Of a DNA stretch of 64,000 bases, positions 19,078-29,148 are shown piece by piece (the stretch's first letter is position 1; the number at the start of each line of letters is the position of its first letter). The DNA is from Pseudoxanthomonas japonensis. Lineage in GTDB: Bacteria; Pseudomonadota; Gammaproteobacteria; Xanthomonadales; Xanthomonadaceae. A model generated the notes under the pieces. The model was not told where the DNA came from. It did no database searches and worked only from the letters and a program-made list of their open reading frames with translations. Location of the stretch: positions 310,001 through 374,000 of the forward strand of contig NZ_PDWW01000001.1 of NCBI RefSeq assembly GCF_010093445.1, written 5' to 3'. Both the position numbers and the translations under genes were made by a program.

Positions 19078-19105
19078 CAGACCATCCCGCCCGCGGGATG
19101 GTCTG
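19078..19105 (+). terminator. Stem-loop after terC
   Basis: A 13-bp perfect inverted repeat (CAGACCATCCCGC / GCGGGATGGTCTG) lies 11 bp after the stop. There is no clear T-tract, so it may be a weak terminator or an mRNA-stabilising hairpin. Confidence 0.55.
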
Positions 19106-19156
19106 TCCATCGGAGCCCGGCCTTGCAATCGCCGGGCGCGCCGCCAGAACTGGACC

Positions 19157-19960
19157 ATGGACCTGCATCCCGACGATCCGGCGTTCGACCCGGAATCCCA
19201 GCAGCGCTACGACCGCAAGCGCCTGCTGCGCGCGCTCAACCTGAGCCTGGCGTTCGTGTTGCTGCTCGCCATCGTGTATTCGGCGCAGAACAGCTTCGAC
19301 GTGCGCGCCTTCACCATCTCGCCGCTGTCGGCCGAAGGCCTGGTCGGCATTCTGACCGCACCGCTGCTGCACGGTTCGCTGGAGCACATCGCCGCGAATG
19401 CGTCGGCGCTGTTGATCCTCGGCACCCTGGCCGGCGCGGTTTACCCGCGCGCGACGTTGTGGGCGATTCCGCTGGTGTGGCTGGGTTCCGGACTGGGGCC
19501 GTGGCTGCTGGCCGATCCTGGCACGCATACGCTCGGCGCCAGCGGACTGACGCACGGCCTGATGTTCATGATCTTCATGCTGGGCCTGCTGCGCCGCGAC
19601 CGTGCGGCGATCGCGGCCGGCATGATCGCGTTCCTGTTCTACGGCGGCATGGTGCTGACCATCCTGCCGCGCGAAGCCGGCGTGTCGTGGCAGGCGCACC
19701 TGGGTGGCGCGGTCGCGGGATTGATCGCCGCCCTCCTGTTCCGTCGCCTCGATCCCGAACTGCCACGCAAGAAGTACAGCTGGGAGATCGAGGAAGAGGA
19801 AGCCGCCGCGCGTGGCGACGACGAGCTCGAACTGCCTGCGCCGCGCGAAGTCCCGCTGTTGTGGGTGCGGCCGGAGCAACCGGAAGAGGAGCAGCGCGGC
19901 GTGGTGCTGCACTTCACCCGTCGCCCGCCGGAAGAAGGTCCGCCACGCAAGACGGAGTGA
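19157..19960 (+). CDS. Rhomboid-family intramembrane serine protease
   Basis: Rhomboids cut transmembrane substrates within the inner membrane. The 267-aa product has six or so hydrophobic segments and shows the catalytic serine motif LGASGLTHG (residues about 118-126). The partner histidine lies in the last membrane helix, SWQAHLGGAVAGLIAALLFR, and HGSLEHIAANASALLILG is the conserved first-helix block. A highly acidic, proline-rich cytoplasmic tail of about 65 residues follows. Substrate is unknown. It stands alone between terC and the GH18 gene. Confidence 0.88.
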   Translation: MDLHPDDPAFDPESQQRYDRKRLLRALNLSLAFVLLLAIVYSAQNSFDVRAFTISPLSAEGLVGILTAPLLHGSLEHIAANASALLILGTLAGAVYPRATLWAIPLVWLGSGLGPWLLADPGTHTLGASGLTHGLMFMIFMLGLLRRDRAAIAAGMIAFLFYGGMVLTILPREAGVSWQAHLGGAVAGLIAALLFRRLDPELPRKKYSWEIEEEEAAARGDDELELPAPREVPLLWVRPEQPEEEQRGVVLHFTRRPPEEGPPRKTE

Positions 19961-20013
19961 GCGCGCGGCTATAGTGGCGGCCCCGCCCGCGTGGCGACGA
20001 CCGTGGAGTGTCC

Positions 20014-21119
<1,106 letters not shown>

Positions 21120-21123
<4 letters not shown>

Positions 21124-21190
21124 CGTGCGCCATGCGCACGACCGCGATGCTGTCTGGGGACCATGAAGTCGTGCGCATGGCGCACGCTAC
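21120..21190. repeat. REP palindrome, GTAGCGTGCGCCATGCGCACGAC family
   Basis: Two perfect 23-nt inverted arms (21120-21142, 21168-21190), each internally palindromic (TGCGC..GCGCA), overlap the last base of coding sequence and the stop codon of the GH18 gene. It is distinct in sequence from the GGGAGCGACGT family. Confidence 0.88.
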
Positions 21191-21196
21191 AAACAA

Positions 21197-21220
21197 CACG
21201 GGCGCCTTGGGGCGCCCGTG
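21197..21220 (-). terminator. Terminator of the TonB receptor gene
   Basis: A 10-bp perfect stem (CACGGGCGCC / GGCGCCCGTG) with a 4-nt loop is followed, on the minus strand, by TTGTTTGT. It lies about 20 bp after the receptor's stop codon. Confidence 0.8.
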
Positions 21221-21241
21221 TCGATCACGCATCCGTGCGGA

Positions 21242-23548
21242 TCAGAACTTCGCGCTGAACTCCACGCCGACCGTGCGCGGCTCGTTGATGAAGCCGGTCA
21301 GGTTGTTGAAGTCGATACCGCCCACGATGCGGCGCTGGTCGGTGATGTTGCGGCCGAACAGGGCGACCTCGTAGTCGCCGTAACCCCAGCCGTAACCGAT
21401 GCGCAGGCCACCTTCCAGCGATGACTTGCCGGTGAATTCGATGGAGTCGTACAGGAAGAAGTTCACCTCGCTGCGGTACGCCCAATCGGTATACACATAC
21501 AGTTCGCTGCCTTCGCCCATGCCGATGCTGTAGCGCGCGGTGAGGTTGTGCACCCACTTTGGTGCCTGCGGCAAACGGTTTCCGCCGATGTAGTAACGGC
21601 CCGTCGGATCGCCGTCCTCGTCCAGCACCTCTTCGTCGGTGACGGTGCAGGCGGCGCAGACGGCGACGTTGAGGTCGTCGTCCTTGATCTCGGTGTCGTT
21701 GTAGCTGCTGCCCAGCGTGACCAGCAGGTTGTCCAGCACGTAAGCCTGGAAATCCAGCTCGAAGCCCTTGCCGACCGACTTGTCGGCATTGACCAGGATG
21801 TTGGCATTGGCCGCACCACCCACCGCCGTCAGCTGCTGATCCTTAACGCGGTAGTAGAAGACGCCCGCGCTCATGCGCGCACGCTTGTCCCAGAAGTCGG
21901 CCTTCACGCCCGTCTCGAACGAGGTGACGGTTTCCGGACCGGCGACGGACTTGCCGTTGAACGCACCTGCCGCCTGGATGCTGCTGCCGCGGAAGCCGGT
22001 GGCTGCGCGTGCGTACAGATTGACGTCGTCGTTGACGGCATAGGTCGCCGACAGGTCCCAGTTGAATTTCTTGTCTTCCGGCGATGCGGACAGGTCGCCA
22101 TCCGGTTCCTGCGCCGCCAGCTGCGCCAGCGTGCATTTGCCGGCCAGCACGCAGGCGGCGAAACCGGTGTTCCAGTAATCCTCGACCGTCAGCTTCTTCT
22201 CGTCGACGGTGTAACGCAGGCCGGCGCGCAGCTCCAGCTTGTCGGTCGCCTGCCACGTCGCTGCGCCGAACACGGCCCATGCATCGTTGGTCTGGCGGAT
22301 GCGCTGATAGCCGTCCTGCGCGCTGTTGTTGAGCGAGTCGTAGCTGAAGCTTTCGACACGGTAGTCCTCCTTGAAGTAGAAGAGACCCGCCTGCCAGTTC
22401 CACGGTCCGGCGTACTCGGACTCGATGCGGAATTCCTGCGTCCACTGCGAATGATCGGGAATGCCGTCGGCGGTTTCGGACGCGAACGGGATCACGCCGG
22501 GGCCGGAATCCGGCAGGAACACCGCGCCATAGCCGCCATCGATATCGCCGCGGTTGATCGTCTCGACGCTTTCGTAGCCGGTGATCGAGTACAGCTTGTA
22601 GTCGCCGACCTCCCAGTTGAGTCGCGCACTGGCGCCCTGCGATTCAAGCTCGGAATAGTTCAGGCCGTCCTGCGACACCTTGTCCTTGTCGAAGCCGGGG
22701 ACGAAGTTGTTGGTGCCGGGATCGATGATGTTGGCGCGGAACAGGCGGGCGGTGCCATTGAGCTTGCGCGCGTGCGCATTGAGCAGCGCTTCGAAGCCAT
22801 CGCCTTCGTACAGGAACTGCACGCGGCCCGCGGATTCGTCATAGCCCTCGAAACCATCGTTCGGACCGGGATAGGTGTTGGTCACCCAATCGTCGCGGCG
22901 CTGGTACAGCACCGAGGCACGCGCCGACCAGTTCGGACTCAGCGCACCGCCGACTGCACCCTCGACGTTCCACATGTTGTCGCTGCCCACGCCGACCTTG
23001 CCGTAGCCGCTGGTTTCCTGCGACGGTTTGGCCGATTCGAACTTCACCACGCCGGCCGGCGTGTTGCGGCCGAACAGCGAACCCTGCGGACCGCGCAGCA
23101 CTTCGACCTGCTCCAGGTCGAACAGCGGGAAGCCCTTCAGGATCGGGTTTTCCTGCACCACGTCGTCGTACACCAGCGAGACCGGTTGCGAGGTGTTGAG
23201 GCGGAAGTCGGTGTTGCCGTAGCCGCGGATGTAGAAGCGCGGGAAGGCGCGGCCGAACGACGACTCGACGTTGAGGCTGGGGACACGACCCGACAGGAAG
23301 CGGATGTCCGTGCCGCCGGAGGTCAGCACGCCCAGCTGCTCACCGTTGATCGTGCTGATGGAGACCGGCACGTCCTGGATGTTCTCGACTTTGCGCTGCG
23401 CGGTGACCCGCACGGTGTCGAGCGTGGCGGCTTCCTTGTCTGCCGGCGTGGTGGCGTCCTGAGCGAAGGCGGTGCCGAACGGCAGCAGGGCGGCGATGGC
23501 AAAGGCGAGGCGATGCGGCCGGACGGCGGCCGGGCGGACTGGGGACAT
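21242..23548 (-). CDS. TonB-dependent outer-membrane receptor
   Basis: TonB-dependent receptors import siderophores, carbohydrates or vitamins across the outer membrane. The 768-aa product has a signal peptide ending at GTAFAQ and a TonB-box-like stretch TLDTVRVTAQRKVENIQDVPVSIS. The plug domain shows RFYIRGYGNTDFRLNTSQPVSLVYDDV and EQVEVLRGPQGSLFGRNTPAGVVKF, and the 22-strand barrel ends with the aromatic-terminated NEPRTVGVEFSAKF. The type resembles the broad iron-complex/unknown-substrate group common in Xanthomonadaceae and Caulobacterales; substrate is not predictable. It is monocistronic, with a 218-bp leader. Confidence 0.92.
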   Translation of the reverse strand: MSPVRPAAVRPHRLAFAIAALLPFGTAFAQDATTPADKEAATLDTVRVTAQRKVENIQDVPVSISTINGEQLGVLTSGGTDIRFLSGRVPSLNVESSFGRAFPRFYIRGYGNTDFRLNTSQPVSLVYDDVVQENPILKGFPLFDLEQVEVLRGPQGSLFGRNTPAGVVKFESAKPSQETSGYGKVGVGSDNMWNVEGAVGGALSPNWSARASVLYQRRDDWVTNTYPGPNDGFEGYDESAGRVQFLYEGDGFEALLNAHARKLNGTARLFRANIIDPGTNNFVPGFDKDKVSQDGLNYSELESQGASARLNWEVGDYKLYSITGYESVETINRGDIDGGYGAVFLPDSGPGVIPFASETADGIPDHSQWTQEFRIESEYAGPWNWQAGLFYFKEDYRVESFSYDSLNNSAQDGYQRIRQTNDAWAVFGAATWQATDKLELRAGLRYTVDEKKLTVEDYWNTGFAACVLAGKCTLAQLAAQEPDGDLSASPEDKKFNWDLSATYAVNDDVNLYARAATGFRGSSIQAAGAFNGKSVAGPETVTSFETGVKADFWDKRARMSAGVFYYRVKDQQLTAVGGAANANILVNADKSVGKGFELDFQAYVLDNLLVTLGSSYNDTEIKDDDLNVAVCAACTVTDEEVLDEDGDPTGRYYIGGNRLPQAPKWVHNLTARYSIGMGEGSELYVYTDWAYRSEVNFFLYDSIEFTGKSSLEGGLRIGYGWGYGDYEVALFGRNITDQRRIVGGIDFNNLTGFINEPRTVGVEFSAKF

Positions 23549-23606
23549 GGTGGTGGCTTTCCGAGTGGGTGGGGTTCGGGGCGCCTGGCGGCGCTAGCAC
23601 GCGAAT

Positions 23607-23622
23607 GTTGCATTACAGCAAC
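23607..23622 (-). promoter_or_regulatory. GTTGC-N6-GCAAC dyad upstream of the TonB receptor
   Basis: A perfect 5-bp inverted repeat with 6-nt AT-rich centre lies about 60 bp upstream of the receptor start, where an operator would be expected. It does not resemble a Fur box. The regulator is unknown. Confidence 0.35.
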
Positions 23623-23766
23623 AAGGCGGGCAATGGCCGGAAGTCCCGCTTCGGCCACCCTGCCGAGGCTTCCCGACCTGCGGCAGGCCGTGCCATGGCC
23701 GGCGCCCGCCCTCGGTCGTCGTCGCGCGCCGCCGCCCCGGCTGCACGTTGTCCGGCGGGACCACCG

Positions 23767-24228
23767 CTAGGCCAGCGCAGGCGTCCCCGCCTTCACCCGG
23801 CGTGCGATCAGGTGGTCCAGGCTGGCCCGGCCCGGTCCGGCCACCAGCAGCCACACGAACACCGCCACGTACAGCACTTCGTCCAGCTCGACGAACTCGT
23901 CCAGCGTGGATACGCCCGGCAGGACGACCACCGCCAGCGCCACCAGCATGTTGAAGATCATCGGCAGCATGGTCAGGCGGGTCGCCAGGCCCAGCATCAT
24001 CAGCACGCCTCCGATGAATTCGGTACCTGCGCACACTGCGGCGCTGAGGGCCGGCCAGGGGATGCCCCACTCGATGAAGCGCTCGGTGAAGAACGCCAGG
24101 TTGTGCAGCTTGGCCCAGCCTGTTTCCAGCCAGAAGTAGCCGAACACCAGCCGCAGCAGCAGCGGGCCGATCCACGCGTGGTCATCGAGGAACGTCAGCA
24201 TGCGGGCTAAAAGGGGGGTCGTTTGCAT
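23767..24228 (-). CDS. DoxX-family membrane protein, last gene of the bufferin operon
   Basis: The 153-aa protein has four hydrophobic helices and the DoxX-type pattern LLLRLVFGYFWLETGWAKLHN, followed by GIPWPALSAAVCAGTEFIGGVLMMLGLATRL. DoxX-like proteins frequently end bufferin-type metallophore operons, where they are thought to act in the membrane, possibly in electron transfer. It starts 17 bp after the stop of bufC, in the same direction, consistent with co-transcription. Confidence 0.85.
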   Translation of the reverse strand: MQTTPLLARMLTFLDDHAWIGPLLLRLVFGYFWLETGWAKLHNLAFFTERFIEWGIPWPALSAAVCAGTEFIGGVLMMLGLATRLTMLPMIFNMLVALAVVVLPGVSTLDEFVELDEVLYVAVFVWLLVAGPGRASLDHLIARRVKAGTPALA

Positions 24229-24245
24229 GGAAAGTCTCCAGAGGG

Positions 24246-25016
24246 TCAGGGGATCCGCAGGCCTGTCAGCAGGCCGTCGGTCAGCCACCGCTTGAGCAGC
24301 CCGGCCGCACGCAGCGCGGGCGTCGGGCCCGGCAGGCGCGTGCACCAGTCGGCGAAGGGCACGCCACGGGCGACGGCGGCCAGCGCCGCGGCTTCGTCGC
24401 GCGGCAGGCGGCGCCAATGCACGTCGAAGGCGTGCCGCCACAACAGCCAGGTCGCGAGGGGCTGGCGACGCAACGCGGGCAGCACGGCCCCACCGGCATG
24501 TACCTCGAGCAGCGCGGCCGCATTGCTGCGCAGGTGCACGCGTCGCACGGCCGGATGAACGGAAAAACGCAACGCCGGCCAGGCATCGGCGGGCAGCGTG
24601 GCCATCGCGCCGATGTCGGCGGTGTCCGCCTCGGCGGCGTCGAACACCTCCCCCTGCGCCCATTCCAGCCGCGCCAGGTCGGCCAGCGCGGGGGCTTCCG
24701 GCGTGCGGGTCGCCAGCCAGCGCGCGAAGCCGGTGCCGACGTGCCGCACGGACGGATACCGCGAGGGATGCGCGTGCAGATACGCCTCCGCCAGGGCATC
24801 GAAGCGGTCCTGCCCCAGCGACGCGCGCAGGACGGGGTAGTCGTGGCGCAGAACGTCCACCAGACGCCACCGGTAACCGTCGGCGTAGAGGTCCAGGCGT
24901 ATCGCGCGTTCGCCGTCGCACGCGGCGACGATGTCGGGCGCGGTACCGGCATGGCGATGCAGCAGCCAGGCCGCGAACGCACGCTGGGTGCCCGCAAGCG
25001 GCATCGTGGCCGTCAT
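24246..25016 (-). CDS. bufC: BufC/HvfC-like bufferin maturation protein (DUF2063)
   Basis: DUF2063 proteins partner the DUF692 iron enzyme that converts cysteines of bufferin precursors to copper-binding heterocycles. The 256-aa product shows the family N-terminus TQRAFAAWLLHR and RLDLYADGYRWRLVDVLRHDYPVLRASLGQDRFDALAEAYLHAHPSRYPSVRHVGTGFARWLA. Its ATG overlaps the bufB stop (ATGA). Several DUF2063 proteins had been annotated as DNA-binding, an older guess not supported here. The role follows from the neighbourhood. Confidence 0.88.
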   Translation of the reverse strand: MTATMPLAGTQRAFAAWLLHRHAGTAPDIVAACDGERAIRLDLYADGYRWRLVDVLRHDYPVLRASLGQDRFDALAEAYLHAHPSRYPSVRHVGTGFARWLATRTPEAPALADLARLEWAQGEVFDAAEADTADIGAMATLPADAWPALRFSVHPAVRRVHLRSNAAALLEVHAGGAVLPALRRQPLATWLLWRHAFDVHWRRLPRDEAAALAAVARGVPFADWCTRLPGPTPALRAAGLLKRWLTDGLLTGLRIP

Positions 25017-25864
25017 GCCGCGCGCTCCATCGGGACCGCCAGTGTCTCGGTCGCGAGCCGGCGGGCGATGTCCAGTTCCGCCAGCAGATCGGCCAACGGG
25101 GGAATGTGATCGTCGCGCTCGATCATCGCCGGCACCTCGCCGAACCGCCGCACCGCCTCGGCATACAGCGACCACACGCCGTCCGGCACCGGCGCGTCGT
25201 GCGTGTCGATCAGCAGGCCGCTGCCCCGCGCATCCTCGCTGTGCCCGGCGAGATGGATCTGCCGTACCGCGCCGCGTGGCAGGCGATCCAGGAACGCGAC
25301 CGCATCGAAGCCATGGTTGTGGGCGTTGACGAAGACGTTGTTGACGTCGAGCAGCAGCCCGCAACCGCTTTCGGTGGCGATGGCGGACAGGAACTGCGCC
25401 TCGTCCAGCGTGTCGTCGGCGAAGCGCAGGTAGCTGGACACGTTCTCCAGCACCAGCGGCAGGCCCAGCGCGTCCTGCACCTGGCGCACGCGCCGGGCGA
25501 CGTGGCGCACCGTGTCCTCGTTCTGCGGGAGCGGAAGCAGGTCGTGGAACTGGACGCCGGCATGGCGCGTCCAGCACAGGTGGTCGGATACGATCCGCGG
25601 CCGCACGCGCCGGGCCAGCCGGCCCAGCGCGCGCAGGTAGTCGCGGTCCAGCGGATCGCTGCCACCGATGTTGAGCGACACCCCGTGCAGGGCCACCGGC
25701 CAGCGCTCGGCCATCCGGTCGAGCATCCACAGCGGCCGGCCGCCTTCGACCAGGTAGTTCTCGCTGAGGATCTCCAGCCAGTCCACGCGGGCCTCGCCGG
25801 CCAGCAGCGCGTCGTAGTGCTGCGGGCGCAGGCCCAGGCCGAAGCCGTGCAGGGCGGTGGTCAT
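25013..25864 (-). CDS. bufB: BufB/HvfB-like multinuclear iron enzyme (DUF692)
   Basis: DUF692 enzymes are TIM-barrel, multi-iron oxidases that modify cysteine in ribosomal peptides. The 283-aa product has the pattern GLGLRPQHYDALLAGEARVDWLEILSENYLVEGG, LHGVSLNIGGSDPLDRDYL, and VSDHLCWTRHAGVQFHDLLPLP. LVLENVSSYLRF, LLLDVNNVFVNAHNHGFD and IHLAGHSED follow, which supply the His, Asp, Asn and Glu metal ligands known in the family. It starts 22 bp after the stop of bufA2 and overlaps bufC, forming the biosynthetic core with its peptide substrate. Confidence 0.93.
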   Translation of the reverse strand: MTTALHGFGLGLRPQHYDALLAGEARVDWLEILSENYLVEGGRPLWMLDRMAERWPVALHGVSLNIGGSDPLDRDYLRALGRLARRVRPRIVSDHLCWTRHAGVQFHDLLPLPQNEDTVRHVARRVRQVQDALGLPLVLENVSSYLRFADDTLDEAQFLSAIATESGCGLLLDVNNVFVNAHNHGFDAVAFLDRLPRGAVRQIHLAGHSEDARGSGLLIDTHDAPVPDGVWSLYAEAVRRFGEVPAMIERDDHIPPLADLLAELDIARRLATETLAVPMERAA

Positions 25865-25886
25865 GACGGCGTATCCGCGGCGACGG

Positions 25887-26189
25887 TCAGCTGTTGGCCT
25901 TCTTCGGCTCGGCAGCCTTTTTCGACGGCCTGGGCGCCTCGAATTTGCCACCGGCGGTCTTGCAGGCCTCGGCGGTGGACTCGGTGAAGCCATGGCCCTT
26001 GCACGCGTTCTGGCCCTTGCACGCATTCGACGCGCTCTTGCAGGCGCCCTGGCCCTTGCAGGCGTTGGTGCCGACGCAATGGCCGACCTTGGCGGAACCG
26101 CTTTCGGCGGCCTGCGCCATCGGTGCGCCGAGGAACAGGGCGGCGGCCGCGACCGCAATGGAAAGGCCGGAGAGCTTCAGGGTGTTCAT
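25887..26189 (-). CDS. bufA2: Bufferin-type metallophore precursor peptide (BufA2-like)
   Basis: Bufferins are secreted ribosomal peptides whose modified cysteines bind copper and help the cell withstand metal stress. The 100-aa precursor has a Sec signal peptide cut near PMAQA-AES, then six cysteines (residues 38, 44, 50, 57, 63, 76) in repeated CKGQxxC units. The family segment CKGHGFTESTAEACKTAGGKFE and a lysine-rich tail follow. Start is the ATG at 26189 with an upstream GAGG. It heads the bufA-B-C-doxX operon. The A2 label rests on the CKGQ repeat pattern; a related family name is possible. Confidence 0.88.
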   Translation of the reverse strand: MNTLKLSGLSIAVAAAALFLGAPMAQAAESGSAKVGHCVGTNACKGQGACKSASNACKGQNACKGHGFTESTAEACKTAGGKFEAPRPSKKAAEPKKANS

Positions 26190-26396
26190 GGGAAATCCTC
26201 GTTGGGTTGGGAAGGACGTCCCGGCGGCGATCGCGGAACGCCCTGCCATTCCAGCCGCATCCCGGAAGCACGACCATTCCCGCGCGTTCCCGCGATATGT
26301 CCCATCGTCCGGTCGCCCCGCGGTCCGGACGTGCGCGCATGAACCGCCGGACGCGCGGTCATGGCCCGCGCGGTGGGCGTGGCCTACGATGCCGGC

Positions 26397-27317
26397 ATGG
26401 AAACGCCTCCACTCTCCGCGCTCGCCCTGATCGAGGACGATGACCGCGATGCCGTGCTGGAAACCGTGCTGGGCGCCTACCGCATGCGGGTGGAGATCAC
26501 GGCCGACGTGCGTTACTGCGGCACCTGGTACGACAGCGAACCGGCCACGCACCACGGCCAGTTCCATCTGGTCACGCAGGGATGTTGCTGGATCAGCGGG
26601 GAGGCGCTGGAGACGCCGGTGCTGCTGGAACGCGGCGACCTGATCGTGTTCCCGGCGGGCATACGCCACATCCTGTCGTCGTCGCCGGACCCGCACCTGC
26701 CCGACGCACCCGATGCGGGCGACACCAGCATGCTGTGCGGCGAACTGGAGTTCATCACCGGCTCGCACAACCCGATCTTCGCCGCGCTGCCCCGCTGGTT
26801 CGTGGTCCGCGCGCAGGACAGCAGCGCCGGCTTCCGCCAGCTGGCCCAGATGCTGGCCGACACCAGCCGCGAACGCCGCTGGGGCCGCCAGCTGGTGCAG
26901 AACAAGCTGGCGGACTCGCTGTTCACGATGGCGGTCTGCGAGTACGTGCGCCAGGCGGAACAGCCACGCGGCCTGCTGGCCGCGCTGACCGATGTGCGCC
27001 TGTCGCGCGCGCTGTCCGCCATCCACGCGCGCCCCGGCCAGGACTGGACCATCCAGTCGATGGCGCAGGAGGCCGGCATGTCCCGTACCGCGTTCGCCGA
27101 ACTCTTCACCACGACCGTCGGCACGCCGCCGATCCAGTACCTGGCGCACTGGCGCGCGACCGAGGCCAGGCGGCTGCTCAAGAACCGGCGCTTTTCCGTG
27201 GCGGCCATCGCCGACATGCTGGGCTACAGCAGCGAGGCGGCATTCCGCCGCTTCTTCAAGCGCGTCGAAGGGGTGGGCCCCGGCAGCGCCCGCCGCCGGC
27301 CGGGCGGTACGTCGTAG
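26397..27317 (+). CDS. AraC-family transcriptional regulator with N-terminal cupin
   Basis: The 306-aa product has an AraC-type cupin sensor (residues about 25-150; GDLIVFPAGIRHIL is typical) and a C-terminal double helix-turn-helix (WTIQSMAQEAGMSRTAFAELFTTTVGTPPIQYLAHWRATEARRLLKN; VAAIADMLGYSSEAAFRRFFKRVEG). ATG at 26397 is preferred over one 36 bases upstream that adds unremarkable residues. It is divergent from the bufferin operon across a 207-bp gap, so regulation of that operon is plausible. AraC proteins of this cupin group also often control unrelated oxidoreductases. Confidence 0.88.
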   Translation: METPPLSALALIEDDDRDAVLETVLGAYRMRVEITADVRYCGTWYDSEPATHHGQFHLVTQGCCWISGEALETPVLLERGDLIVFPAGIRHILSSSPDPHLPDAPDAGDTSMLCGELEFITGSHNPIFAALPRWFVVRAQDSSAGFRQLAQMLADTSRERRWGRQLVQNKLADSLFTMAVCEYVRQAEQPRGLLAALTDVRLSRALSAIHARPGQDWTIQSMAQEAGMSRTAFAELFTTTVGTPPIQYLAHWRATEARRLLKNRRFSVAAIADMLGYSSEAAFRRFFKRVEGVGPGSARRRPGGTS

Positions 27318-27388
27318 CGGCGCCCCGCGTTGGCCGGGGTTGCGGCAAGGGGCGCTATCCTGCGCGCCGGTTCCCCAGCCTCCTGCCC

Positions 27389-28423
27389 ATGCGCCCTGCC
27401 CTTCGCCTGCTCCCTGCCCTGCTGCTCGGTCCGCTGCTGCTCGCCGCCTGCGGCAGCGACAACGTCAAGCCGACGCCTCCGCCCGTGCCGGTCGCCACCG
27501 TGCCGCCGGCGCCAAAGCTCAAGGTCGGCATCGCGCTCGGCGGCGGCGCGGCGAAAGGCTTCGCGCACATCGGCGTGATCAAGATGCTGGAAGCCAACGG
27601 TATCGAGCCGGTGGTGGTCTCCGGCACCAGCGCCGGCAGCGTGGTCGGCGCGCTGTACGCCAGTGGCATGGATCCGTTCCAGATGCAGAAGCAGGCGTTC
27701 TCGCTGGATGAAGCCAGCATCCGCGACGTGCGCCTGTTTTCCGGCGGCCTGGTGCAGGGCCAGAAGCTGCAGGACTACGTCAACGACCTGGTCGGCAAGC
27801 GCACCATCCAGCAGTTGAAGAAGCCGTTCGCCGCCGTGTCCACGCAGCTGGAGAACGGCGAGCGCACGGTGTTCGTGCGCGGCAACACCGGCCAGGCCGT
27901 GCGCGCGTCCAGCAGCATCCCCGGCGTGTTCGAACCGGTGGTGATCGGCAAGGCCAGCTACGTGGACGGCGGCGTGGTCAGTCCGGTTCCGGTGGACGCG
28001 GCACGCCAGCTGGGCGCGGACTTCGTCATCGCGGTGGACATCTCCACCAAGGCGCCCGGCACCAAGCCCGGCAGCATGCTGGGCATCGTCAACCAGTCCA
28101 TCGGCATCATGGGCCAGCGCCTGGGCGAACAGGAGCTGGCGCGCGCCGACATCGTCATCCGCCCGAAGGTCAACGACATCGGCCCGGCCGATTTCGAGCA
28201 GAAGAACAACGCCATCCTCGAAGGCGAACGCGCCGCGCTGGCGGCGATGCCGCAGATCAAGGCCAAGCTCGCCGAGCTGCAGCGCACGCGTACCGCCGCG
28301 CACGCGGCCAAGCACGCGCCGCCGAAGCCCGACCCGCGCTGCCTGGAAGAACCCTCGCGGCTGGGCAAGCTGTTCGGCCGCGACGTCAAGTGCGATGCCA
28401 GCGGCCAGCCGGTGAAGCCGTAG
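27389..28423 (+). CDS. Patatin-like phospholipase lipoprotein
   Basis: Patatin-like enzymes are serine lipid hydrolases with a Ser-Asp dyad. The 344-aa product begins with a lipoprotein signal (LLLGPLLLAAC, Cys at about 21) and a proline-rich spacer. The RssA-type domain follows: oxyanion motif GIALGGGAAKGFAHIG, nucleophile GTSAGSVVGALYASG, and catalytic Asp in ASYVDGGVVSPVPVDAARQLGADFVIAVDI. It should act in the periplasm or at the outer membrane. A REP-type hairpin follows directly at the stop codon. Confidence 0.9.
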   Translation: MRPALRLLPALLLGPLLLAACGSDNVKPTPPPVPVATVPPAPKLKVGIALGGGAAKGFAHIGVIKMLEANGIEPVVVSGTSAGSVVGALYASGMDPFQMQKQAFSLDEASIRDVRLFSGGLVQGQKLQDYVNDLVGKRTIQQLKKPFAAVSTQLENGERTVFVRGNTGQAVRASSSIPGVFEPVVIGKASYVDGGVVSPVPVDAARQLGADFVIAVDISTKAPGTKPGSMLGIVNQSIGIMGQRLGEQELARADIVIRPKVNDIGPADFEQKNNAILEGERAALAAMPQIKAKLAELQRTRTAAHAAKHAPPKPDPRCLEEPSRLGKLFGRDVKCDASGQPVKP

Positions 28424-28441
28424 AGCGGAGCTTGCTCCGCT
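28420..28441. repeat. Short REP hairpin (TAGAGCGGAGCTTGCTCCGCT type)
   Basis: The stem AGCGGAGC / GCTCCGCT overlaps the patatin stop codon. The same unit, flanked by GTAG, occurs at 31,097 as part of an inverted pair, so this is a singlet of that family. Confidence 0.75.
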
Positions 28442-28498
28442 GTCTTTCGCCTCAATGCCCGTGCAACGAATGCCGTGCGGCGCCGGGCAAGCCCGGGT

Positions 28499-29110
28499 CT
28501 ACTCCGTCACCCGCCGCAGGTTATCCCGCGCCCGCGCCTCCAGCGCGGCGTGGAAATGCGGCGTGCTGTAGATCGCCGGACGATCCATGAAGCCGAGCAG
28601 GATCTCCTTCCGTTTACGACGGAACAGGAACCCTGGCACGTAGCCGTATTCACGACGGATCTGCTGTTCGTACTCGTCGAAGCGCGTGCGCTCCGCCCCG
28701 AGGATCGACAGATCGATGTCGACCAGCAACTGCGCATCCCTGCCCTGCGGCACTGCCGTGTGGCGTGTCGCCATCACCAGATCATGCACGTGCTGCGCGG
28801 ATCCACGCGGGACACCGGCTAGATGCAGCGCATCGCGCGCCCAGTCCGCGCTGCGCTGTTCGTTGTCATGGCCCTTGACGTCGTAGATGGCGTCGTGGAA
28901 CCACAGCGCCATCTCGACGGCGTGTGGATGTTCGGACAACGCCTGCGCTTCATCAAAGGCTGCGAGGCATTCGTCGAGGTGCTGCAGCGTGTGATAGTGG
29001 CGCTGCGGTTCGGCGTAGGCCGCCTTCAACTGTGCGAACAGCGCACCGCCCTCGCCCGCCGCGCCGATGCCGGTCCATGCGCGTTGCCAGGAGTGGGAGA
29101 ACAGGTCCAT
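28499..29110 (-). CDS. HD-superfamily metal-dependent phosphohydrolase, predicted
   Basis: The 203-aa product shows the HD-type histidine/aspartate pattern RHYHTLQHLDECL and EMALWFHDAIYD, then VHDLVMATRHT and VDIDLSILGAERTRFDEYEQQIRREY. This pattern marks a conserved bacterial family loosely annotated as predicted HD phosphohydrolases. Substrate is unknown. It is transcribed toward the patatin gene and sits alone, with a REP palindrome just upstream. Confidence 0.8.
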   Translation of the reverse strand: MDLFSHSWQRAWTGIGAAGEGGALFAQLKAAYAEPQRHYHTLQHLDECLAAFDEAQALSEHPHAVEMALWFHDAIYDVKGHDNEQRSADWARDALHLAGVPRGSAQHVHDLVMATRHTAVPQGRDAQLLVDIDLSILGAERTRFDEYEQQIRREYGYVPGFLFRRKRKEILLGFMDRPAIYSTPHFHAALEARARDNLRRVTE

Positions 29111-29148
29111 GCGGCAGTCTAGATCGAACGCGTCGGTTCGAGGGGATC

